Of a stretch of DNA of 64,000 nucleotides, positions 43,623 through 50,705 are shown piece after piece. A program made the position numbers and the translations under genes. The notes beneath the pieces were generated by a model, which worked only from the letters and a program-made list of their open reading frames with translations, had not been told where the DNA came from and ran no database searches. Positions within the stretch are counted from its first letter, which is position 1. Every line of letters begins with the position of its first letter. This stretch comes from Pseudoduganella danionis (GTDB lineage Bacteria > Pseudomonadota > Gammaproteobacteria > Burkholderiales > Burkholderiaceae_D), in NCBI RefSeq assembly GCF_009720775.1, contig NZ_WNKW01000001.1:1550001-1614000 (forward strand), in the 5' to 3' direction.

Positions 43623-45313
43623 GCTGCTTCCTTGGTATTGCCGACCGACTGGGCGGGCGCTGCAATCTGGGGTGGACGGATAAACGGTATGCTGAACAGG
43701 AATACCGAGCCTTGCTCGTCGCTATGTTCGAGCGCGATTTTACCGCCCATCAGTTCGACCAGTCGGGCCGCGATGGCCAGCCCCAGACCGGCGCTATCGC
43801 GGGCGCGCGAAGCACTGTCGTCGGCCGTGGAGAATTGTTCGAACAGGCGCGGCCGCAGCGCTTCCGGCACGCCGCTGCCGCTATCGCGCACACGGAAATT
43901 CAGCTGGCTGGGGGTGGCATCGGTCTGCAGCTGTATGCTGCCTGCGCTGGTAGCCTGGATGGCGTTGTGCAGCAAGATGTCCATCACACGCATCAGCTTG
44001 ATGCGGTCGCAGATCAGGTGGCTGGGCAGGGCGTTGCCGTTGACCAGTTCCAGCTTGAGGCCTTTGCTCACGGCCGCGCCGCGCTGGCGCGCCAGTGCGC
44101 CGTGCAGCAGTTCGCTCAGCACGGCCGTTTCCGGTGCCAGCTTGGTCTGGCCCGATTCCAGGCTGCTCAGTTCCAGCACGGCTTCCACCAGCCCCAGCAG
44201 CTTGATGCCGCAGCTATGGATGGCATCGGCAAAACCGCCCGCATGGCTGTTGGCGAACTCGGCCTGCAGCAGTTCGGAATAACCGAAGATGCCGTTGAGC
44301 GGGGTGCGCAGTTCGTGCGACATATTTGACAGGAAGCGCGACTTGGCACGGTTGGCCGCGTGGGCCTGTTCGCGGCTGACGATCAGGCGGCCGATCAGCA
44401 CGATGATCCCCACCGTAAAGGCCAGTACCACCAGGCTGGTCACGGCAGCCAGGGTCAGCGCCTGATTGCGCCGCTCGTGGTAGTCGCCCAGTGCTTCTTC
44501 GTAATCTATCCCGACCAGCGCATACAGGGGCACGCCGGGCAGGTGGGAATAGGCATAGAAACGTTTGCGCTGGTCGATAGGGCCCGATTGCAGCACGGTG
44601 CCGCGCTGGTTCTTCTGCATGGCGGCGAACAGCGGCGTGTTGAAAATATCCTGACCGCGGCTATCGTCGTTGCCGACGCGGCGCGCGCGCACCACGCCAT
44701 CTTCGCCCACCAGCGCGATCGAGCCCTGGGTGCCTACATTGATATCGCTGTACAGACGGGTGAAATACTGTGGGTCCAGCGACACCACGACCACGCCGTT
44801 GAAACTGCCGTCCGGCTTGGTAATGCGGCGTGTCAGCTGGATAGACCATTTGCGCGACACCCGGCCCATCACGGGCTGGCTCACATACAGCAGATCCGGC
44901 CCGGGCTGCATGTGGATGCGGATATGGGGCCGGTCGGCCAGATTGATGGTGGTAAAGGGCTGGGTCGACAGCACCACGTCGGCATGCTCGTCGACGATGG
45001 TGAACAGGGTGTATAGGTCGCTAGGGCCCAGACCTTCGGCCAGCTCGCGTTTCATATCGAGCTTGGTGCCCAGGCTGTTGTAGCGGTGGCGCAGGAAGGT
45101 GACGGCTTGATCGGCAGCAGAAATGGTGCGGCTCGCGTGTTCGTCAAACAGGCGCACCAGATCCTGCGCTTCGCGCTCGGCCACGGCAATCGCACGGCGC
45201 TGGTCCTGCTCCAGCTGCCACAGGGTGGAACCCCAGATACCGCTGACCAGCAACAGGGCAAACAGCGCGAGTACCCAGCGTGCGTCCAGATGCCTTTGTA
45301 CGGCTTGCAACAT
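43619..45313 (-). CDS. Cache-domain histidine kinase
   Basis: A 564-residue membrane sensor kinase without receiver. TM1 (~13-32), a periplasmic dCache-like domain (~40-280; [59 protein letters not shown]), TM2 (~287-310), HisKA with H333 ([15 protein letters not shown]) and HATPase with a modest N box ([13 protein letters not shown]) and AGLGLAIA. The Cache type resembles those at 40888 and 54382. First gene of the relay operon; a TTGACA -35-like element lies in its 109-base upstream gap, inside an AT-rich dyad shared with the regulator gene region. Confidence 0.9.
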   Translation of the reverse strand: MLQAVQRHLDARWVLALFALLLVSGIWGSTLWQLEQDQRRAIAVAEREAQDLVRLFDEHASRTISAADQAVTFLRHRYNSLGTKLDMKRELAEGLGPSDLYTLFTIVDEHADVVLSTQPFTTINLADRPHIRIHMQPGPDLLYVSQPVMGRVSRKWSIQLTRRITKPDGSFNGVVVVSLDPQYFTRLYSDINVGTQGSIALVGEDGVVRARRVGNDDSRGQDIFNTPLFAAMQKNQRGTVLQSGPIDQRKRFYAYSHLPGVPLYALVGIDYEEALGDYHERRNQALTLAAVTSLVVLAFTVGIIVLIGRLIVSREQAHAANRAKSRFLSNMSHELRTPLNGIFGYSELLQAEFANSHAGGFADAIHSCGIKLLGLVEAVLELSSLESGQTKLAPETAVLSELLHGALARQRGAAVSKGLKLELVNGNALPSHLICDRIKLMRVMDILLHNAIQATSAGSIQLQTDATPSQLNFRVRDSGSGVPEALRPRLFEQFSTADDSASRARDSAGLGLAIAARLVELMGGKIALEHSDEQGSVFLFSIPFIRPPQIAAPAQSVGNTKEAA

Positions 45314-45391
45314 TTCCCTCTCCCTGCACGTGCCGCCAGCCGGAATGGTGGCGCACCACGCGAGTAAGCCCTAAGATTGCCTCAGAAACAA

Positions 45392-45406
45392 AAATTTGTC
45401 AAATTC
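45392..45406. promoter_or_regulatory. AAATTTGTCAAATTC motif upstream of the relay operon
   Basis: The 15-base element contains the perfect dyad AATTTG-T-CAAATT and, on the minus strand, a consensus -35 TTGACA (45402-45397) pointing at the kinase operon; the matching -10 is weak. A 13-of-15 copy lies at 46098-46112 in the promoter region of the REC-HD-GYP gene. It is a candidate common operator, or simply shared -35 context. Confidence 0.35.
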
Positions 45407-45422
45407 ATTAACACCGCTAAAT

Positions 45423-46052
45423 TTACTGGCGGTTACGTTCATGCTGGGCACAGCAGGCCTTCAGATAGCCGCGCAGTTCATCATAATTGACAGGTTTGGG
45501 GAAAAATACCACACCACGCGGCACGCCGCCCCGCGCTTGCAGCGCTTCGGGATCGAGGCCGGACAGGATGGCGATATGCATGGGGCGCAGCAGCGGATCG
45601 GCCACGATGGTGTTGATCAGTTCATAGCCATCGATGCCATCCATGACGATATCGGCCAGCACGATATCGGGCTGGCGGCGCGCGATTTCCAGCAGCGCCT
45701 GATAGCCGTTTTCGCAGAAAGTCAGCGTGGCCTGCAGGTTCCAGCTGGCGATCTGGGTTTCGTACAGCTGGCGCTGCATGGGGTTGTCTTCCACTACCAG
45801 TATGGTCGGGATGGCGTTGTTATTGCGGTTGGCCAGTACGGCCGCCGGCTGGGCTGCCAGCGAACCGGCGGCCGGCTGCAGCTTATAAGCGAGCACGGCA
45901 GCGAGGGGAATGCGGCGGTGGCCGCCCTTGGTTTTCCAGGCTTCGATCACGCCCGCTTCTACCAGCTGCTGCACGGAAGATACCGAGACGCCGAGGATCT
46001 CGGCGGCGCGCTGGGTGGTGCAGACTTCATCGGCTTGCGTTGCGTTTTTCAT
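45423..46052 (-). CDS. Response regulator with N-terminal excisionase-like HTH and C-terminal receiver
   Basis: A ~209-residue DNA-binding response regulator in reversed order. Residues ~12-50 are a MerR/excisionase-type (HTH_17) winged helix: TTQRAAEILGVSVSSVQQLVEAG followed by the wing KTKGGHRRIP. An Ala/Gln/Asn linker (~60-80) leads to a receiver at ~82-205 with acidic pair E88-D89, phospho-acceptor D134 and the late PKP lysine. Most DNA-binding regulators have the receiver first. It lies between the relay operon and the REC-HD-GYP gene and is a plausible output. Start ATG 46052 is preferred over GTG 46058 on ribosome-site spacing. Confidence 0.88.
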   Translation of the reverse strand: MKNATQADEVCTTQRAAEILGVSVSSVQQLVEAGVIEAWKTKGGHRRIPLAAVLAYKLQPAAGSLAAQPAAVLANRNNNAIPTILVVEDNPMQRQLYETQIASWNLQATLTFCENGYQALLEIARRQPDIVLADIVMDGIDGYELINTIVADPLLRPMHIAILSGLDPEALQARGGVPRGVVFFPKPVNYDELRGYLKACCAQHERNRQ

Positions 46053-46097
46053 TGTCACTTAAGTCCCAAATTAGCCACAGTAGAATTTAAATATACC

Positions 46098-46131
46098 AAA
46101 TTTGTTGAATTCGCAAAAAGCTCGGTATAAT
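46098..46131 (+). promoter_or_regulatory. Promoter of the REC-HD-GYP gene with AAATTTGTTGAATTC motif
   Basis: Perfect -10 TATAAT (46126-46131). The best -35 is TTGTTG (46102-46107, 18-base spacer) or TTGAAT (46105-46110, 15-base spacer), both weak, suggesting activator dependence. The -35 zone lies within AAATTTGTTGAATTC (46098-46112), the near-copy of the motif before the relay operon. Confidence 0.5.
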
Positions 46132-46272
46132 TGTTTTTATCGGCCATTACGTTCATATCTGCATTATGCCGCCGAAACAGTATTCCGCCTAGGGGTGGCG
46201 TAGCTGGGCGCTGGAACAGGCCGTCAGGGCAGCAGCAGAGGAACGAGGCTAACAGGCAGGGCAGGAGCGCAC

Positions 46273-47334
46273 ATGAAAGTTCTGATCGTTGACGACAATC
46301 CAGTAAATCTGGCATTGCTCACCCATGTACTGGGCACCATTGCGGTGGCCCAGCCGGTGCCGTTTGCCGACCCGGAAGCGGCGCTGGCCTGGTGCGCGGG
46401 CGAAGTGCCGGATCTGGTGCTGCTCGATTACCAGATGCCGCAGATGGATGGGCTGGAATGCCTGCGCCGTTTGCGCGTACTGCCCGGCCTGCAGAATGTG
46501 CCCATCATGATGCTGACGGCCGACACCAGCCAGGCCGTGCGCCATGAAGCGCTGCGGCTGGGCGCCAATGATTTCCTTACCCGGCCGTTCAACCACACCG
46601 AGCTGCACGCCCGCATCGGCAACCTGCTGGTGTGGCGGCTCGGGCAGAACCAGTTGGCCGAACATACCGAGCGGCTCGGCTATGCCGTGCAGCAGGCCGA
46701 AGCCAAGGCCAGTGCGCGCACCACGGAGCTGGTGCAGCGCCTGCTGGAAGCGACCCAGCGGCGCGACCCCGACACGGCCGCCCACATGACCCGGATTGCC
46801 GATTACGCGCTGCTGATTGCGCGCCAGTTGCGGCTCGACGATAGCCTGTGCCAGCAGATCGCCGATGCGGCGCCGCTGCATGATGTGGGCAAGCTGGCGC
46901 TGCCGGACGAATTGCTGTGCAAGACGGATGTGCTGAGCCAGGACGAACTGGCGCTGATGCGCACCCATGCGGAAAAAGGCGCGGCCATCCTGGCCGACAG
47001 CGATGTGCCGCTGCTGCGCATGGCAGCCCAGATGGCGCACAGCCACCATGAACATTTCGATGGCAGCGGTTACCCGCAGGGGCTGGCCGGCGACGCCATC
47101 CCGCTGGTCGCGCGCATCGTCGCCGTGGCCGACGTGTTCGACTCCCTGACCAGTGCCAAACCCTACCGTCCCGGTTGGGAGGTGGCCGAGGCGACGCAAT
47201 ACCTGCGCGACAAGCGCGGCAGCCAGTTTGATCCCGAGTGTGTCGACGCCTTGCTGCGCGACATGGTCGGGGTGCGCATCATCCATACCCATTATGAACA
47301 ACAAGCCCACAGGGCAACCCGGAGAGCAGCATGA
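46273..47334 (+). CDS. Receiver-HD-GYP response regulator (RpfG-like)
   Basis: A 353-residue cytoplasmic c-di-GMP phosphodiesterase under phosphorylation control. The receiver (~1-120) has phospho-acceptor D52 (LVLLDYQMPQ) and the T/K switch residues (MLTAD, RPFN, where the usual Lys is replaced by Arg). A coiled-coil linker precedes HD-GYP with HD at 203-204 (LHDVGK), HHE at 258-260 and DGSGYP at 263-268, all intact. The Arg in place of the conserved receiver Lys may alter the phosphorylation response. Its stop codon overlaps the start of a small XRE-like gene (ATGA). Confidence 0.92.
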   Translation: MKVLIVDDNPVNLALLTHVLGTIAVAQPVPFADPEAALAWCAGEVPDLVLLDYQMPQMDGLECLRRLRVLPGLQNVPIMMLTADTSQAVRHEALRLGANDFLTRPFNHTELHARIGNLLVWRLGQNQLAEHTERLGYAVQQAEAKASARTTELVQRLLEATQRRDPDTAAHMTRIADYALLIARQLRLDDSLCQQIADAAPLHDVGKLALPDELLCKTDVLSQDELALMRTHAEKGAAILADSDVPLLRMAAQMAHSHHEHFDGSGYPQGLAGDAIPLVARIVAVADVFDSLTSAKPYRPGWEVAEATQYLRDKRGSQFDPECVDALLRDMVGVRIIHTHYEQQAHRATRRAA

Positions 47335-47585
47335 TGAAAATTCCACGTGGACGTGGCGCCTTGCCCGAGAACTATCCCAACGGCTTCCTCGACAGCGTGA
47401 TCCGCGAACAGCAACTGAAAAATGACGCCGAGCTGAGCCGGGTCCTGCAGCTGGCGCCGTCCAGCATCAGCAAGATCCGTCACGGCCGGGCTGAAGTGAG
47501 CGCCGAAGTGCTGCTGCGTGTGCATGAAGCCTTCGGCACGCCGATTGCCGAACTCAAACGCCGTCAGGGCAGCACCACCCACTAA
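47331..47585 (+). CDS. Small XRE-like HTH protein
   Basis: An 84-residue protein with one Cro/C1-type HTH (LDSVIREQQLKNDAELSRVLQLAPSSISKIRHGRAEVSAEVLLRVHEAFGTPIAELKRR). GGAGAG upstream allows ATG 47331 (overlapping the HD-GYP stop) or 47334. It is too short for a ligand domain, so it is probably a DNA-binding partner or a protein-contact adaptor whose level is tied to the HD-GYP protein. A GC hairpin follows the stop. Function otherwise unknown. Confidence 0.82.
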   Translation: MMKIPRGRGALPENYPNGFLDSVIREQQLKNDAELSRVLQLAPSSISKIRHGRAEVSAEVLLRVHEAFGTPIAELKRRQGSTTH

Positions 47586-47592
47586 ACTGCTG

Positions 47593-47618
47593 CCCGCCTG
47601 ATGCCGGCAGCAGGCGGG
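47593..47618 (+). terminator. Possible terminator hairpin
   Basis: Perfect 8-base stem CCCGCCTG (47593-47600) and CAGGCGGG (47611-47618) with a 10-base loop, 8 bases after the XRE-like stop codon. Only a short T run (GGTTT) follows, so termination is uncertain. Confidence 0.45.
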
Positions 47619-47706
47619 ATGGTTTAAGGTTAAGGCGCACGCTGCTACAGCGGGCAGACGCCGGCGTGTAGAATGGCAAGCTTCCAGTCTTGCTTACGAG
47701 TTGCTG

Positions 47707-48975
47707 TTGACCCCCATCTCTGCTGTTAAACGTCGAACCAAGGCGCCGCAGGCCGCGGCCTTGCTGGCTGCTGCCTGTCAGCTGGTGCAGCAGGGCGGTC
47801 TGGCGGCACTGGCGCTGCGCCCGCTGGCGCAGGCACTGGGGGTATCGGTCACGGTGCTGAGCCACCACTACGGTAGCCGTGCCCAGGTGCTGAGTGCCAT
47901 CTGCCATAGTGGTCAGCAAGCGGATCAGGCATGGCAGGCGCGCTGGCGCACTGCGCTGGCGCCGCTGCCGGCGCCGCTGCCGGCAGCGCTGGCGGCCAAT
48001 CTGGTGGAATCATTGTTCGATGAGCTGGCCGATAGCAGGGCCGCCGTCACTTTGCTGCAGCTCGAAGTCATGCACGGCAGTCGTGCTGATCCAGCCTGGC
48101 AGCCGGGCTGGCAGGTATGGCGTCATGATCTGGAACAGTTCTGGAACGACTTCGGCTGTCAGTTGGGACTGGCGGGCGAGCTGCTCGACAGTGGCTGGTG
48201 GCTGGGCTATATCATGACGGAGCTCGCTTATGGCCTGACTCTGGCTGGCGATAGCAGTTACCGCATGCTGCGCCGGCTTTGTCTGGCGCGGCTGTTTGCC
48301 GGTGGTGTGGCCGGGCCGCAGGCGGCCGATACGCTCTGGTTCGCCCACTTACAGCAAAGCAGTTTTGCGCCCGTCGCGGGGCCGCCAGTGTTGGCCAGCA
48401 ACTCGCTGCAACCGCGTACGGCCCCCTGGCAGCAGGCCGCCGCGCGCTGCTGCGGCGAGTTGCTGGCCGAGCGCGGTGCCAGCGCGCTGACCCACCGTGC
48501 CGTGGCGAGCGCCATAGGCATACCCCATACATCGCTGAGCTACCGCTATCCGACCCAGCACGCGCTGGTCTTACTGGGACTGGACTTCGTCAGCGCCCAC
48601 ATACTGGCCGCCGTGCAGGCTGACAGCTTGCCCGAACTCGAGCGCCGGCGTCAGGCCGGCGACGGCCATAAACTGGATCTGGCCAGAGCCAGTTTCGCGC
48701 TGGCGCTGGCAGCATTGCGCATGCCCGAACTACAGCGGCGCAATGCCGCCATGCGCGGTTGGCGCGGCAGTAATCTGATCCAGGTGCTGGAGAAAACACT
48801 GCCGGGCAGGCAGCCGATAGACCGGCTCAGTGCGCATGTGGTCTCGCTGGGGCTGCTGGGCGTGGGGAATATGGCAGCGGCCGGTCCCGCCAGTGAGGCG
48901 GCACTGGCCGCTGCGTTTGCGGCGGCGCTGCGCTGGCTAGAACGCAATAGTCCGTCCTTGACTCATTCGGCGTAA
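47707..48975 (+). CDS. Tandem TetR regulator (two TetR units in one chain)
   Basis: A ~422-residue protein about twice the usual TetR length. Unit 1 has an HTH at ~20-60 (GLAALALRPLAQALGVSVTVLSHHYGSRAQVLSAI) and a helical body to ~210. Unit 2 has a second HTH at ~245-285 (GASALTHRAVASAIGIPHTSLSYRYPTQHALV) and its own helical body. One chain could thus bind an operator as an internal pseudo-dimer. No ATG is available: TTG 47707 or 47701 is the start, both with weak ribosome sites. The end overlaps the convergent lipoprotein gene by 13 bases. Targets unknown; the best guess is itself or a flanking gene. Confidence 0.85.
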   Translation: MTPISAVKRRTKAPQAAALLAAACQLVQQGGLAALALRPLAQALGVSVTVLSHHYGSRAQVLSAICHSGQQADQAWQARWRTALAPLPAPLPAALAANLVESLFDELADSRAAVTLLQLEVMHGSRADPAWQPGWQVWRHDLEQFWNDFGCQLGLAGELLDSGWWLGYIMTELAYGLTLAGDSSYRMLRRLCLARLFAGGVAGPQAADTLWFAHLQQSSFAPVAGPPVLASNSLQPRTAPWQQAAARCCGELLAERGASALTHRAVASAIGIPHTSLSYRYPTQHALVLLGLDFVSAHILAAVQADSLPELERRRQAGDGHKLDLARASFALALAALRMPELQRRNAAMRGWRGSNLIQVLEKTLPGRQPIDRLSAHVVSLGLLGVGNMAAAGPASEAALAAAFAAALRWLERNSPSLTHSA

Positions 48976-49598
48976 GCCCAGAGGTCGAGCAGGCTGTTAC
49001 CGGCACTGGTCAGCAGGCGGAAGCTGGCCGGCGCGTAATCACCATCGAGTACCAGATAGCCGTCCGACTGGGCCGGCAGATCGCCACAGGCATTGCTGCT
49101 CAGGCTGGCTTTCAGCGTATTCGGCAGGGTGCTGCTGCTGAGTTTGCCTGTGAGCTTGCAACTGGAACTGCCGGCGACGATGTCACCGTTGCTGTTGATG
49201 CTGAAGCTGGCAGCTTCGCCGTTCGCCAGCCGCAAGGTATAGCTGCGCGCCAGCGTGCTGATGCTGGCCACGCTGGCGCTGATGGCGTTGCTGCTGGCCA
49301 GTTCCAGACTGGTGTCGCTGGCCGGTGCCGGTGTCATGCGCCAGGCGCCATTGCCTGCACGCTGGTACAGGCTGGCAGCTTTCTGCCCGCCATCGTTGAG
49401 CACCAGCAGCCGGCTGCCGTCGGCCGCCGCGTAATACTTGCCTTCGACGGGATTGGCCGCGTCGCCGCTGCTGACGGCGTACACGCCGGCGGACAGATCG
49501 CTTACCTTGATCTGCACTTGCGCAGTGTCGGGTTGGCTGCCGCAGGCGCTCAGAAGCAGGGCGCTGGCCGTTGCCAGAGTCAGATGCAGTAGTTTCAT
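48963..49598 (-). CDS. Hypothetical lipoprotein downstream of the SurE-type gene
   Basis: A 211-residue lipoprotein with signal MKLLHLTLATASALLLSAC (lipobox LSAC). The mature part is Ser/Ala/Gly-rich and beta-predicted (GVYAVSSGDAANPVEGKYYAAADGSRLLVLNDGG; SINSNGDIVAGSSSCKLTGKL), with two further cysteines that might pair. I do not recognise a family. It starts 8 bases after the stop of the SurE-type phosphatase gene and is surely its operon partner, perhaps helping localize or inhibit it. The downstream TetR gene converges and overlaps. Confidence 0.72.
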   Translation of the reverse strand: MKLLHLTLATASALLLSACGSQPDTAQVQIKVSDLSAGVYAVSSGDAANPVEGKYYAAADGSRLLVLNDGGQKAASLYQRAGNGAWRMTPAPASDTSLELASSNAISASVASISTLARSYTLRLANGEAASFSINSNGDIVAGSSSCKLTGKLSSSTLPNTLKASLSSNACGDLPAQSDGYLVLDGDYAPASFRLLTSAGNSLLDLWAYAE

Positions 49599-49606
49599 GG
49601 CCACGC

Positions 49607-50557
49607 TCACTTGCTGAACAGATCGCGCAGGCGCAGGCGCAGCCATTGCTGGGCGGCCGGGCGGTGATCGAAGCCGACCTGCATGGCGGTCACGGCGATG
49701 CGGGTTTTATACACGACCGCTTCATCTTCCGCCTGTTCGCTGGTGGCCGCCGGTGGCAGCGAGCCGCTCAGGCCCCACGGGGCAGCGCTGCTGAACTTGA
49801 GCGCATAGGTATCGTAAGTGCCGATGCGGGAAAACGCCCAGCTGCTGGAAGCGCTGACGCTATCGGGGAAATTGACATTGAGCGCCACGCCGGCCGGCAG
49901 CAGGGCCGTGCCGCCGGCCTTGGCTTGCAGTGCGGCGATCAGCTTCAGGGTTTGCTGTGCCACCAGGCGCGAATTCGGATTAGCCAGTGCGGCATTGTCG
50001 ATGGTGTTGGTGCCGGCGCTGAGGGCAATCGCAGGTACGCCGCGACCGGCTGCAAACTGGGCATTGCCTATGGTGCCGGAATTGATCACGACCTTGCCGA
50101 CATTCTGCCCTTCGTTGGGGCCGGACAGCACCAGATCGGGGCCTTTGCCCCAGCGTGCTGCGGACAGCACATCGAGGCCATACATGGTGGCCATGACGGG
50201 CGTGCCGTGCACATAGTTGTAGTCGCCGCCAGTAAAGCCGGTTTTGGTGAACGCACCGACGGCCGGTGCGCCCGTGACAGCGGCACCATTGTGGCAGCCA
50301 CCTTCCGCTTCAATCTGGGTTTTGTCATTGTCGGCAACGATGGTGGTGGTGCTGTACATCACGATGGCGGCGCTGCGGCCGCTCTGGCCACTGCACGGCA
50401 CGGACACGATCACCGAGTGGCCAGCAGCGCGCAGTTCGTCATACAGCGCTTTCAGGTTGCTGGTCAGACCATCATCATTGGTGAGCAGGATATTCAGTGC
50501 GAACGCGGGGCTGGCAGCTAGTGCCAGCGCAGCGCCCGTCAGCATACGGTAGTTCAT
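49607..50557 (-). CDS. Secreted SurE-like 5'/3'-nucleotidase (acid phosphatase)
   Basis: A 316-residue exported SurE homologue. A cleavable signal peptide (~1-21, ending SPAFA) is followed by the SurE metal site NILLTNDDG, the PCSGQSGRSAAI loop, the VHGTPVMATMYGL segment and LSGPNEGQNVGKVVINSGTIGNAQFA, the usual SGxNxGxN and YSGTV region. Ordinary SurE is cytoplasmic; this one should act in the periplasm, releasing phosphate from nucleotides or polyphosphate. The upstream region holds a Pho-box-like direct repeat placed as in pstS. Operon with the lipoprotein at 48963-49598. Confidence 0.9.
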   Translation of the reverse strand: MNYRMLTGAALALAASPAFALNILLTNDDGLTSNLKALYDELRAAGHSVIVSVPCSGQSGRSAAIVMYSTTTIVADNDKTQIEAEGGCHNGAAVTGAPAVGAFTKTGFTGGDYNYVHGTPVMATMYGLDVLSAARWGKGPDLVLSGPNEGQNVGKVVINSGTIGNAQFAAGRGVPAIALSAGTNTIDNAALANPNSRLVAQQTLKLIAALQAKAGGTALLPAGVALNVNFPDSVSASSSWAFSRIGTYDTYALKFSSAAPWGLSGSLPPAATSEQAEDEAVVYKTRIAVTAMQVGFDHRPAAQQWLRLRLRDLFSK

Positions 50558-50590
50558 GGCTTCCTTTATGGAGGGTGGGCAGGAGGCGAG

Positions 50591-50624
50591 AGTGTAGGCG
50601 CCGTATGTGACGCGTTTATGACAT
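50591..50624 (-). promoter_or_regulatory. Candidate PhoB-dependent promoter for the SurE-type gene
   Basis: On the minus strand ATGTCAT (50624-50618), 4-base AAAC spacer, GCGTCAC (50613-50607): two Pho-box half-sites with the 11-base period. Ten bases further is -10 TACACT (50596-50591), the same spacing as in E. coli pstS. The first half-site matches CTGTCAT in six of seven bases, the second in four of seven. Confidence 0.45.
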
Positions 50625-50705
50625 GTGTACTGATGAAATGCGCAAAAATTAGTGAGTTATTAAATTAAAAAGACGTTTGTACTGAAAATGCCAAGATGGC
50701 GCCCT

